DNA from: Aureispira sp963837355
GTDB lineage: Bacteria > Bacteroidota > Bacteroidia > Chitinophagales > Saprospiraceae
DNA: 64,000 nt
Assembly: GCA_963837355.1 (NCBI GenBank)
Contig: CAWIMY010000002.1
Location: forward strand, 1,144,587 to 1,208,586
Direction of reading: 5' to 3'
Shown: positions 37,504-46,506 of the stretch, piece by piece
Layout: every line of letters starts with the position of its first letter
Position numbering within the stretch: position 1 is the first letter of the stretch
Made by a program: the position numbers and the translations under genes
Notes under the pieces: generated by a model
The model's input: only the letters and a program-made list of their open reading frames with translations
The model's database searches: none
What the model was told of the DNA's origin: nothing

Positions 37504-40014
37504 CTAATAAGGATCGACATCAATAACTAAGCGAATGGTAGAAAACCCTTTTTGGCCGCGCAAGTGATTTTGAAGATCCAAAATCAACTGTTTCGTATAA
37601 TCCAATTGTTCCGAATTTTTACTCAGCTTAATCATAATATCGCGCAGGTAATAGGTACGAATACGAGAAATACCGGGAGTAGCTGGGCCGAGGACTTTAT
37701 CCCCCAATTTAGAGTGTAAGGCTTTGGCAAAGAACTTAGCAGCTTTGTCTACAATGTCTACTTTTTTATGTTTTAGCTGTAGCTTAATTAGGCGGTGGTA
37801 AGGCGGGTAAGAAAACTCGTGCCGCTCCGCCATTTCCCGACTCACAAACTCTTTAAAACTGTTGTGCTTCACCTCTTTGAGGACAGGATGCCCCATTTTG
37901 AAAGCCTGAACCAGCACTTTGCCCTGTTTTTCCTTTCGTCCAGCGCGGCCACTCACTTGGAGCAACAACTGAAAAGCGCGCTCGGTCGCTCTAAAGTCAG
38001 GAAAATGCAGCATTTGGTCGGCACTCATGACCCCCACCAAGCCTACATTATCAAAATCCAAGCCCTTCGTCACCATTTGTGTTCCCACTAAAATATCAAC
38101 TTCACCACTGGCAAAGCGATCAATAATTTTTTCGTGGCCGTGCTTGCCTTTGACGGTGTCCCAATCCATACGCGCCACCTTCACATTGGGTAGAAAAATA
38201 CTCAGCTCATCCTCGATTTTCTCTGTTCCAAAGCCTTTGATCACTAGACTGTGGTTGCCACAAGCGGGGCAGCTACTCGGTAATTTTTGGTGATAATTAC
38301 AATAATGGCAATGTAAATCGTTGGTGAATTTATGATAGGTCAAACTGACATCACAATCCACGCAATCCGCCGTCCAGCCGCAGGTATTACAGCTATAAAC
38401 AGGCGCGTAGCCCCGTCTATTCTGAAACAAAATCACCTGCTCGCCCGCTGCCAACGTTTCTTCAATCGCCGTCAGCAATTGCGGCGTAAAGTGGGATTTC
38501 ATACGCTTTTTGCGCGTTTCTTCGCCCGCATCAATCAAGTGAATTTTGGGCAACGTAGCCTTCCCAAACCGCTTATTCAGCTCTACCAAGCCGTATTTTT
38601 CTTGTTGAACATTGTAATAGGTCTCCAAAGAAGGTGTCGCCGTTCCCAACAGGGTTTTGGCGCCATACAAGTAGGATAAGAAAACAGCCGTATCGCGGGC
38701 ATTGTAGCGCGGCGACGGTTCGTTTTGCTTGTAAGAAGGATCGTGTTCCTCATCCACAATGATTAAACCCAAGTTGACAAACGGCAAAAACAGCGCCGAG
38801 CGAGCGCCCAAAATAATGGGCACGCCGTCCAACACACTTTGCCAAATTTCTACCCGCTCATTGTTGTTAAATTTAGAATGATAAACAACGATTTGATCCC
38901 CAAAATGCACTTGTAAGCGCTGTACGATTTGCGCCGTCAAGGCAATCTCTGGCAAGAGATACAGCACCTGTTGGCCTTTGGCAATCATTTCTTCCATCAA
39001 CTCCACAAAAACCTGCGTCTTGCCACTGCCCGTCACCCCGTGCAACAGCACCACGTTTTTTTTCTCAAAACAAGCCTGCACTTCCACCAACGCCTGATCT
39101 TGTGCCTGCGATAATTTGAAATTATCAATCACCGTCCCTTCATAGTTGCTCAAGCGGCTAATGGCTTTGTGATAAAGGGCTAAAATGCCTTTATCCACCA
39201 GTTTTTTGAGCATGGCCGCGTCAATTCGAGCGCGGTCATAAAGCGCCTTTTTAGTCACTTCCTCCTGCTCTTTGCTGAGTTGAATATAGGCCATCAGCGT
39301 TTCCGCTTGGCGCATCGCGCGGTTGCCAATCAGCTCAAATGCCTCTCGGAGGCGACTCGGATCACTCTTATAAGGCTCGGCCAATTCCACCAAATCCACC
39401 TTTTTGACGGTATACTTGTCTTTCAATTCCTCTTTAACGCGAATCAAGCGCTTTTCCATCAAACTCTTGATATAAGGATAGATAGTTTTTTGGTCCAGCA
39501 GCGCCTGCACCTCGGCAATAGACAGCTCTACCCGCTGGTAAAGCGCCTCCAAAATCGTTCGTTCCTTTTCCTTCAGATCCTCCCGTGCAAACTCTTCTTC
39601 CGTAAAATCAGGCCGAATCAACAAAGTCGTTTCGCTTGCCAACTTCAAGCCCGCAGGCAGCGCGGCATTCATCACCTCGCCCATCGTGGTGGCGTAGTAG
39701 CCACTCATCCACTCCCACAGTTGAAACTGTTGGGGCGTGACGACCCGCTCTTCGTCCAAGACATTGATGATGGGTTTGGGGATGTAGTTCTCAGGGGCGT
39801 TGTTGTGAATTTTATACACCAGCGCCGCGTAGAGTTTACTTTTTCCAAATTGGACTTCGACCCGACAACCCACCCGCACCACTTCTTTGAAATGCAGTGG
39901 CACACTGTAGGTATACAGTTTGGAGAGGGCAACAGGGATAATGACCGTCACAAAAAGCCGTGTTGCTTGCGGCTCTTCGTCGTTTTCTAATAGGTGCAGC
40001 AGTTGTTGCATCAA
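37504..40014 (-). CDS. priA: Primosomal protein N' (replication restart helicase)
   Basis: PriA recognises stalled forks and D-loops and starts replisome reloading. The 836-residue product has the N-terminal DNA-binding part, the Walker A motif HGVTGSGKT near residue 330, the DEEH box (IIVDEEHD) near 423, and the zinc-binding insertion CNTCGWTADCVDCDVSLTYH with CHYCNYHQKLPSSCPACG around 540-582. Helicase motifs V-VI are in GTQMVTKGLDFDNVGLVGVM and QVSGRAGRKEKQG. Length is somewhat above E. coli PriA (732) as is usual in Bacteroidota. Confidence 0.97.
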   Translation of the reverse strand: MMQQLLHLLENDEEPQATRLFVTVIIPVALSKLYTYSVPLHFKEVVRVGCRVEVQFGKSKLYAALVYKIHNNAPENYIPKPIINVLDEERVVTPQQFQLWEWMSGYYATTMGEVMNAALPAGLKLASETTLLIRPDFTEEEFAREDLKEKERTILEALYQRVELSIAEVQALLDQKTIYPYIKSLMEKRLIRVKEELKDKYTVKKVDLVELAEPYKSDPSRLREAFELIGNRAMRQAETLMAYIQLSKEQEEVTKKALYDRARIDAAMLKKLVDKGILALYHKAISRLSNYEGTVIDNFKLSQAQDQALVEVQACFEKKNVVLLHGVTGSGKTQVFVELMEEMIAKGQQVLYLLPEIALTAQIVQRLQVHFGDQIVVYHSKFNNNERVEIWQSVLDGVPIILGARSALFLPFVNLGLIIVDEEHDPSYKQNEPSPRYNARDTAVFLSYLYGAKTLLGTATPSLETYYNVQQEKYGLVELNKRFGKATLPKIHLIDAGEETRKKRMKSHFTPQLLTAIEETLAAGEQVILFQNRRGYAPVYSCNTCGWTADCVDCDVSLTYHKFTNDLHCHYCNYHQKLPSSCPACGNHSLVIKGFGTEKIEDELSIFLPNVKVARMDWDTVKGKHGHEKIIDRFASGEVDILVGTQMVTKGLDFDNVGLVGVMSADQMLHFPDFRATERAFQLLLQVSGRAGRKEKQGKVLVQAFKMGHPVLKEVKHNSFKEFVSREMAERHEFSYPPYHRLIKLQLKHKKVDIVDKAAKFFAKALHSKLGDKVLGPATPGISRIRTYYLRDIMIKLSKNSEQLDYTKQLILDLQNHLRGQKGFSTIRLVIDVDPY

Positions 40015-40393
40015 ATAAGCACTTCAAGAGATGAGTTAAAAACGGTTGTGTGGAGTGTGGCTAGGTAGTTCTACTACGGTATACGAGCCCGCGCCGCAAA
40101 GGTTGGCAAATTGCCCTCTTTTTACGCAAAAAAGTTATTTTGTCATTTTTTTGTTAGTAGAAAGGGGCTTTGGCTTTGGTGGCAAAGATAGGGTTTTCTT
40201 AGGGAATAAGGGAATGGTTGTGGGGGGGATGGTGGTAGGTGCTTTTTCGTGTTTGCTTTTAGGCGGTTACAGGTTTTTTATTTGTATAGGGGTTTTTTGT
40301 TGCATAGAATTTGACTGAAAGTTGTTTTTTTAGAGGGAATGCTGTATCTTACATGATAGAACTTATACTTTTAAAAGACAAGCAATAATTGAG
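40015..40393. other. 379-bp intergenic region between priA and the accessory region
   Basis: Nothing gene-like was found. It is T- and G-rich on the plus strand and contains no obvious hairpin terminator or promoter pair. It marks the border between housekeeping genes and the repeat-rich region that follows. Confidence 0.3.
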
Positions 40394-40918
40394 ATGAACG
40401 AATACCCTGTTGACAACCATATAAGAAGAGAAGTTGACGATATCTTCAAAAACTTGGAAGGGTTGTATATTAGTCTATTTAAAAACGAAAGTTGGGGTAT
40501 TTGGTGTTTTGAGTGTATGCCTTTTCTAGATAGAGAGATTTATGAAGAGGTGTATGCATTAATCAATGATAGAAGAGAAAGGGCGTTCAAAATAATGGAG
40601 TATCCTCTTACTGAAGATAGAACCTGTTATAACTTCGATAAGCTTCCTGATTTTGAAGTTTTTGATACTTTTCAGGAAGCTACCTACCTGAAGTATACAG
40701 GGGGAGTTGCCTATTCCGCTAATAACAATTGGGGAATGCATTCCGATGCTGATAATGGTCTCTTATTTATTGGTATTGCGAGAGGGGGAGCTAACAATAA
40801 GTTATTGAGTCAACTTGATAACCATTCTAATAGGTTGCAAATAGAAGAAGTGTGCTTTAAATATGAATATAATAAGAAGGGAAGTGGTGTGCCTCCTCAG
40901 AAGCCAGCCGACCAGTAA
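40394..40918 (+). CDS. Hypothetical protein whose 3' end runs into a repeat fragment
   Basis: The 174-residue product has no signal peptide or recognised domain. It is rich in aromatic and acidic residues (GLYISLFKNESWGIWCFECM). Its last codons, encoding GVPPQKPADQ and the stop, correspond to a shortened copy of the repeat seen at 41235 and 49625, so the repeat inserted into or replaced the original end. It could be an immunity-type or phage-like small protein; there is no direct evidence. Confidence 0.5.
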   Translation: MNEYPVDNHIRREVDDIFKNLEGLYISLFKNESWGIWCFECMPFLDREIYEEVYALINDRRERAFKIMEYPLTEDRTCYNFDKLPDFEVFDTFQEATYLKYTGGVAYSANNNWGMHSDADNGLLFIGIARGGANNKLLSQLDNHSNRLQIEEVCFKYEYNKKGSGVPPQKPADQ

Positions 40919-40925
40919 TGCGCAA
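40881..40925 (+). repeat. Short copy of the accessory-region repeat
   Basis: GTGGTGTGCCTCC here aligns with GCGGTGTTCCTCC of the full repeat. After a gap of about 20 bases it continues as TCAGAAGCCAGCCGACCAG against TCAGAAGCGCGCCGACTAG. The copy overlaps the end of the preceding coding frame. Confidence 0.45.
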
Positions 40926-40972
40926 TGGCAGCTAAGATATTGACTATTTATAAATTTTAAATTTAAAAATTA

Positions 40973-41215
40973 ATGAGACAAAAAGTAGTTTCCGTAAACG
41001 TAAATACAATGGACGTTCATGATAAGGGATATTATGAAATGGAATTTGACAAGGTAAATAAATATATAGCAGAAGGGTATGTTGTCGTAGATACTTTCTC
41101 AACTGTATGTAATCAAGCTGGAAAATATGTAAACATAACATTCATATTGGAGAAACTAGATAAAATGGATGAGTCTTCCTATCTATCCGTGCCTTTTAAG
41201 GGTGGAATAGATTAA
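40973..41215 (+). CDS. Small hypothetical protein
   Basis: The 80-residue product starts MRQKVVSVNVNTMDVHDKGY and has a plausible alpha-beta pattern, with no signal peptide or recognised motif. It lies 54 bases after the preceding hypothetical gene and immediately before repeat copy A, so both may be cargo of the accessory region. A real protein is plausible from its codon pattern but not proven. Confidence 0.4.
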   Translation: MRQKVVSVNVNTMDVHDKGYYEMEFDKVNKYIAEGYVVVDTFSTVCNQAGKYVNITFILEKLDKMDESSYLSVPFKGGID

Positions 41216-41234
41216 TAAAATAACAAAAAGGTAA

Positions 41235-41402
41235 AGCGGTGTTCCTCCCCGCTAAGGCGGGACAGGCTCTCAGAAGCGCGCCGACTAGTAGCGCAAGGAC
41301 AACACCTTTGCATTACTAGTGCAAGCCAGCCCGAGTTCTGAAACAGAAAGTATTTCACCAGCCGCTACATTATTCCCTTCGGTCAGGAGAACAGTACTGT
41401 TA
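41235..41402 (+). repeat. Accessory-region repeat, copy A
   Basis: About 165 bases here are estimated by eye as roughly 90 percent identical to copy B at 49625-49787 in the same orientation. The two copies flank the restriction-modification locus, 8.4 kb apart. The unit begins AGCGGTGTTCCTCCCCGCT and contains an imperfect hairpin around ACTAGTA and its complement. Weaker similarity to copy B continues to about 41525. Confidence 0.8.
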
Positions 41403-41565
41403 TGCGTAGTCCCGCTTGCGGGGGTACTAGGCGCGCCTATTCGTTGTCACGGTGGATTCTCATCCGCACAGCCTCGGTTGATACCCCCGTTGTGCGTACT
41501 TCAACGCCCTGGTTCCAATGTAAGGTTGGAATCTAGAATATAGGAGCTGGACACAGAAATGTGTA

Positions 41566-41601
41566 ATAAAAAGCCTCTCAATTGACCAAATTGAGAGGCT
41601 T
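41566..41601 (-). terminator. Strong hairpin with minus-strand T-run
   Basis: Arms 41571-41583 (AAGCCTCTCAATT) and 41589-41601 form a perfect 13-bp stem with loop GACCA. The minus-strand side is followed by a T-run (A residues 41566-41572 of the plus strand). It could end transcription coming from hsdR about 580 bases upstream. Confidence 0.7.
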
Positions 41602-41856
41602 CTTAAATATTACGTCTAGCTATATTAAGTAATAAGAAAGGAACGCTTCATATTCCCTTAAATCCCAATTCAAAATTGTTCATTTCCTTGTCTTGCGCTT
41701 TATTAACAGGTTCACGGACAAAAAATATTTATGACGAATTTAAATCCTAAGAATAGAAATAGCACACACGCGTTTTTCGGTTAAAGAACAATCTTTGAAC
41801 CATTAAAAAGGTACTTTAGAGAAGGTAGGATGCGAGACAATATTTAGCAGACATAG

Positions 41857-42092
41857 TAGACTTTATTACGAATAGCCTTGCAGCGAAAAAAGGATCTTTT
41901 TCCCTCACTCGGCGTTAAAAATTAATCCCATCCCGATAAAATCGGGATGAGCTGAAGCTGATTATTCGATACACAGTATCAAATAGATCAGATCGCTTCG
42001 CGAGTCTTGATTACTTTGTGAGCTCGCAAGCTCGGTTGATGAAAAAAACTCTCTTTTTGATCTCTATACAATCCCATTCGTAATAAAGTCTA
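41857..42092. mobile_element. MITE-like element with 17-bp terminal inverted repeats
   Basis: The ends are exact inverted repeats: 41857-41873 (TAGACTTTATTACGAAT) and 42076-42092, enclosing 202 bases with no reading frame. An internal perfect hairpin lies at 41929-41949 (arms CATCCCGAT). Non-coding length of 236 bases with terminal inverted repeats fits a miniature inverted-repeat transposable element. A clear target-site duplication was not found; TA may be the target. It sits between the hsdR end and repeat copy A. Confidence 0.6.
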
Positions 42093-42181
42093 TTAGTGAA
42101 TCAAAGTCGGATCACTTGTAATTATAAGAAATGACAAAGTACCTCCGACCTGAAAAGGTGATGCCGTTGTCATCTGGGGTA

Positions 42182-45100
42182 TCATAGTGTACCTCCCACA
42201 TCTTTAAATTTATCAATGAAAGAAGCAATTTTTTGAAAAACACGCTGCTTCTTTGTCAAATATTGTGGGTTTAAGGGACTCATTTTAGGTAAGATCGAGT
42301 TTAACGCTGTACCATTTTCACTGGCATAAGTGCGCTTTAAGGAGGTGGCTAGGTAACGCTTCGCTTCTTCCTCATTTAGGTTCTCTTCTGCGATTAATGC
42401 TGCTGCTTCCTTTTTCTGTACGCCTTGTGCGTACGCAAAGAAAGTATCTATAATGGTCGTTTTTTCTTTTATGCTATCCAAATCTGTTTCATTGATAAAA
42501 TCCACCACTAAACTTTCTTTTGCTCTGTTACCTACACTTGCACGAATTACACGTCTTATTTCTTCAACTAATTCCGATTTATCTTTAGTTTTCTTATTTC
42601 TATCAAGTATTAGCTCTAATATGTAGTCTAAGTTTATTTCTTGTGATTTTAACAAATCTATTTCAAATACCACATCATCCCAATCAATAGCGGAATCCGC
42701 TGCTTCGTTCCCTTCTTTCTCTCGTCGCAACCAGTCTCGTATATCGTTATAGGTAGAGCGGTAATCTTGAACGGTTCTTTCTGTAGGCACTTCTATAGCA
42801 CGCATAGTTGCCACATCTTCATCGGTCAAGAAGTTAGCCTCTTTAAATGCCTCTACCGCTTTTGGGTCGGATACGTCGATGTGTTGCAATTCTTTCAAAT
42901 AGGTGAACTCATCATAGTTTTGCAAAATGTTTTCCACCCGTAAATATTCTCCAAATAATTTTGAAAATTCTTTCTTGTCCTTTTCCGTGACAATATTTTC
43001 AGGGGTTGGAAATCTTGTAGTTAAATCCTCCACTACTTCAATGTACCCCCTACGAGCCGTACCAGATAAAATATCTGTAAAGCCTTCTAAATATTCTTTG
43101 TAGCTTTTTTCTAGGACTACATTTTTGGTACTATTATCACCAAAAAGGGTAATCGCATCAATGGTTGCCTTTTCCAAATCTCTAAAAGTGACAATATTTC
43201 CAAACGTCTTTGTGGCATCATAAATACGATTGGTACGGGAGAAGGCTTGCATTAATCCATGATAGCGTAAATTCTTATCTACAAACAAAGTATTTAAGGT
43301 AGGGGCATCAAACCCTGTTAGGAACATACCTACGACTATCAATAAGTCGACTTCTTTGTTCTTTACCCGTTTGGCAAGGTCTCGGTAATAGTCTTGAAAA
43401 CCTCTGCTATCAATGCTGTAGTTCATCTTGAACGCCTCGTTGTAATCATCGATGGCTTTGGTCAAAAACTCCTTAGCACTCAGGTCTAGTGCCGTCGGCT
43501 CAAAGTTTTCATCCTGAATCTCTCCAATAGAGGTTTGTGCTTCATTGGCTACAAAAGAAAAAATGGTGGCAATCTTCAAGGGCTTGTCGCTACCTTTTTG
43601 GAGCTTGTTTAATTCCTCGTAATAGCATTTAGCAGCATCAATATTACTGACGGCAAATAGGGCGTTAAAGCCACCCGTACCCCATTTCGTTCGGTGTGTT
43701 TTTTGTCTGAAATGCTGTAAAATATACTGCGAAATCTCTGAAATGCGACTAGGATGTAATAAGGCTTTTTTATTTTCTGCTGCCGATAGTTTGTCTAAAT
43801 TTTGTTCTTTTTCAAGGTTTCTAAACTGTGGACGAACATCATTGTAATCCACCTTAAACTTGAGTACTTTTTCATCTCTAATGGCATCGGTGATCACATA
43901 GGCATGCAGTTCCCTACCAAATACGCTGGCGGTGGTTTCTGAACCTGACGCATTTTTAGAAAAAATGGGGGTGCCCGTAAAACCAAACTGGTAGTATTTT
44001 TTGAACTTCTTTTTTAAATTCTTTTGGGCTTCTCCAAATTGCGAGCGGTGTGCTTCATCAAAAATAAAGACGACTTGTTGTTGATAAACGGCTAAATTGT
44101 TTTCCCCCTTGATGAGATTATTTAATTTCTGAATGGTCGTTACGATGATCTTATTGTCGTCTCTGTCTATGTTTCTTTTAAGACCTGCTGTACTATCGGA
44201 ACCATTAACACTGTCTGGCGAAAAGCGCTGGTATTCTTTCATGGTCTGATAGTCCAAATCCTTTCTATCGACCACAAAGAATACTTTATCTATAAACGCT
44301 AGTTTGGTGGCCAATCTTGCTGCTTTAAAACTTGTCAAGGTCTTACCAGAGCCTGTTGTATGCCATATATAACCACCGCTTCCTGTTGTAGCCCAAGTCT
44401 TTGAATTAAAAGAGCTCTCTATTTTCCATAAAATTCTTTCTGTGGCGGCAATTTGATACGGCCGCATCACCAAGAGGGTGTCACTACTATCAAAAACAGA
44501 GTACGTGAAGAGTACGTTTAAAAGGGTGCGTTTGTCAAAAAAAGACGTTGTGAAGTCTTTTAAATCCTTAATGAGCGCATTGTCGGACTTTGCCCAATTC
44601 ATCGTAAAATCAAAACTATTCTTATCCCGCTTTACCGTATTGGCAAAATAACGACTGTCCGTACCATTGGAAATTACAAATATTTGCAGGTATTTAAAAA
44701 GGGAGTTGGTGGCGTTAAAACTCTCTTTGGTATAGCGATGGACTTGATTAAACGCCTCCCGAATGGCGACCCCCCGTTTTTTTAACTCTACTTGTACCAA
44801 GGGCAAGCCATTGACTAAAATAGTGACATCATAACGGTTAGCATGGGTGTCTTTTTGCTCAAATTGAGAAATAACCTGTACTTTATTGCGAGCGATGATT
44901 TTCTTGTCTACCAAGTAGATGTTTTGAATGTGGCCATCATCAAAAACGAAATCGTAAATGTAATTGTCGTGTATTTTTCTTGTCTTATCTACTAAATTAT
45001 CATTGGGCTTATCCAAATACTCTTCTACAAAACGCGTCCACTCTTTGTCGGTAAATTGCATCGTATTAAGTGCTTGCAATTGTTCCCGCACATTGGCCAA

Positions 45101-45289
45101 TAGACGCTCTTGATTGGTTAATTCAGGAAGATACTCATAGCCTTGATTTTGTAAGTCTTGTATCAACTCTCTTTCTAAATCTACCTCTGTTTGATAACTT
45201 ACAGGGGCTTCATTAAGTTCTGAAAACTTTTTGTAGTCATCTAAAACAATAAAGTTGTTGGATTCTGCTATAGGAGTGTAGTTGGCCAT
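42182..45289 (-). CDS. hsdR: Type I restriction endonuclease subunit R
   Basis: Motor and nuclease subunit of a type I restriction enzyme; it translocates DNA with ATP and cuts at a distance. The 1035-residue product has the N-terminal nuclease domain with the DxnxELK-type active site (PLVQVELKKRGVAIREAFNQ near residue 165), a superfamily 2 helicase with Walker A HTTGSGKTLTSF near 315 and the DEAH box FIFDEAHRSQFGE near 410, and motif VI in MQAFSRTNRIYD. The C-terminal helical part for HsdM contact follows. Order and length fit the IC (EcoR124I-like) group. The start is 2 bases after the prrC-like gene. It needs HsdM and HsdS to act, and hsdS is broken here. Confidence 0.95.
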   Translation of the reverse strand: MANYTPIAESNNFIVLDDYKKFSELNEAPVSYQTEVDLERELIQDLQNQGYEYLPELTNQERLLANVREQLQALNTMQFTDKEWTRFVEEYLDKPNDNLVDKTRKIHDNYIYDFVFDDGHIQNIYLVDKKIIARNKVQVISQFEQKDTHANRYDVTILVNGLPLVQVELKKRGVAIREAFNQVHRYTKESFNATNSLFKYLQIFVISNGTDSRYFANTVKRDKNSFDFTMNWAKSDNALIKDLKDFTTSFFDKRTLLNVLFTYSVFDSSDTLLVMRPYQIAATERILWKIESSFNSKTWATTGSGGYIWHTTGSGKTLTSFKAARLATKLAFIDKVFFVVDRKDLDYQTMKEYQRFSPDSVNGSDSTAGLKRNIDRDDNKIIVTTIQKLNNLIKGENNLAVYQQQVVFIFDEAHRSQFGEAQKNLKKKFKKYYQFGFTGTPIFSKNASGSETTASVFGRELHAYVITDAIRDEKVLKFKVDYNDVRPQFRNLEKEQNLDKLSAAENKKALLHPSRISEISQYILQHFRQKTHRTKWGTGGFNALFAVSNIDAAKCYYEELNKLQKGSDKPLKIATIFSFVANEAQTSIGEIQDENFEPTALDLSAKEFLTKAIDDYNEAFKMNYSIDSRGFQDYYRDLAKRVKNKEVDLLIVVGMFLTGFDAPTLNTLFVDKNLRYHGLMQAFSRTNRIYDATKTFGNIVTFRDLEKATIDAITLFGDNSTKNVVLEKSYKEYLEGFTDILSGTARRGYIEVVEDLTTRFPTPENIVTEKDKKEFSKLFGEYLRVENILQNYDEFTYLKELQHIDVSDPKAVEAFKEANFLTDEDVATMRAIEVPTERTVQDYRSTYNDIRDWLRREKEGNEAADSAIDWDDVVFEIDLLKSQEINLDYILELILDRNKKTKDKSELVEEIRRVIRASVGNRAKESLVVDFINETDLDSIKEKTTIIDTFFAYAQGVQKKEAAALIAEENLNEEEAKRYLATSLKRTYASENGTALNSILPKMSPLNPQYLTKKQRVFQKIASFIDKFKDVGGTL

Positions 45290-45291
45290 TT

Positions 45292-46482
45292 TTAACTAGT
45301 TGGATTATCATTGGAGTTGAAAAGATAAGTGGTTTTTATGTGATTAACCAAGAACCCTAATACCTTTTTGTCATTTTCTGAAATAATAGATGTTTCTTCG
45401 CCGTGGTGGTTGGAATGACTAGACAGATTTATAATACGATTGTAGTAGGCCTCTCTCGCCCCTTCTGTATCTTCTGGTAACAGGTCTTTCCATTTTTTAT
45501 ACCCCAAAAAAGTAGACGTCTTCTCCAAAACATTACGAAGGAAGTTAAAATGATATTTTTTTATTTGACCAGATTCTGAAACGGTTTCTAGCTCTTTAGA
45601 AGAAACAGATGATAGGAGAAAGGAGAATCATCCGATTGGTTAAAAAGCGAAAAAGTACCATCCATCGATTTTTCTAAACGCTTTTTTTCAGAATGTTTCC
45701 CTTTATAACCTGTGTTATTTTTATTATTGAATTCATTGTACAGCACATTGTAGAATAACGGATTGTGAGTAGTAATGATAAATTTGAGCGCTGATTGACT
45801 GGATTTGATCAACTCAGCAATATTTACAGCCAATTCGATTAAGTGGGTGTCGTCTAAAGAACTGACAGGGTCGTCAATAAACACATACTCTAGGTCATTA
45901 AATAGAGCAGAGGCCCTATCTTCTGGTTCTAGCGTATTCAACAACTCCACCACTTGCTCCAACAAACTGTAATAGACACACCAAATAAAATTACTTTCTT
46001 CTCCCTTAGAGATTTTAATATTGGCCACACTGGTGTCGTCCCCACTGGCAAACGAAAAAGTGACTTCCGAAAAATCTGCACTAAACATTGGCGTAATAGA
46101 AGGACTGGTGAAACTGCTGAAAATTGGTGATGATGTTATTATCCAACCCTTGCTCCTTTAGAAACCCTAGAGCCAAATTGGTAAACCCATTCGGGCGTAT
46201 CACCAGCTTCCGATTGACATCGGCATCTAAGTCGTTGTCCCAATAAAAGAGATCTTCGGTAAAGGCATTGTAGTACAGGATTTTAACCCCTGAATTTTCT
46301 TGCTCCGCTTGTTCCGCTCCTGTATCTTTTGGGTCTACCAATAATCTAAAGGCACGCGACAAGCGTGTTTTGCCTGTCCCATTAAACGCATACAACAACT
46401 GTACTTTTTTGTTGCTGTCCTTTAGTGCTTGTGCTATTTCTGCTAAGTTTCCACTTATGGGGTCTGTTGAGGATGAACTCAT
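45292..46482 (-). pseudogene. PrrC-like anticodon nuclease / AAA_13 ATPase, two frame breaks
   Basis: Three consecutive frames encode parts of one protein of 396 residues: 46482-46081 (MSSSSTDPISGNLAEIAQAL, Walker A YAFNGTGKTRLS), 46088-45588 (IDDPVSSLDD as Walker B and TTHNPLFYNVLYNE) and the frame ending at 45292 (KTSTFLGYKKWKDLLPEDTE, NLSSHSNHHGEE). One break is an extra T near 46110-46120; the other a missing T near 45615. Correcting both keeps the total length. Location between hsdS and hsdR and the size match EcoPrrC (396 residues), a tRNA-Lys anticodon nuclease kept silent by its type Ic partner EcoprrI. AAA_13 proteins of other function also sit here. The two changes are both in T-runs, so the gene may be intact in the cell. 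Confidence 0.65.
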
Positions 46483-46506
46483 GATACGGTTTTTTATCTA
46501 AGTATT

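Noticed and set aside
39280..39990. Long plus-strand open frame of 236 codons opposite priA
   Set aside because: It is the complement of a strongly conserved gene and its His/Gln/Arg-rich product resembles no protein.
41235..41402. Repeat as an integron attC site
   Set aside because: It has an imperfect hairpin but lacks the paired core sites, and no integrase is present.
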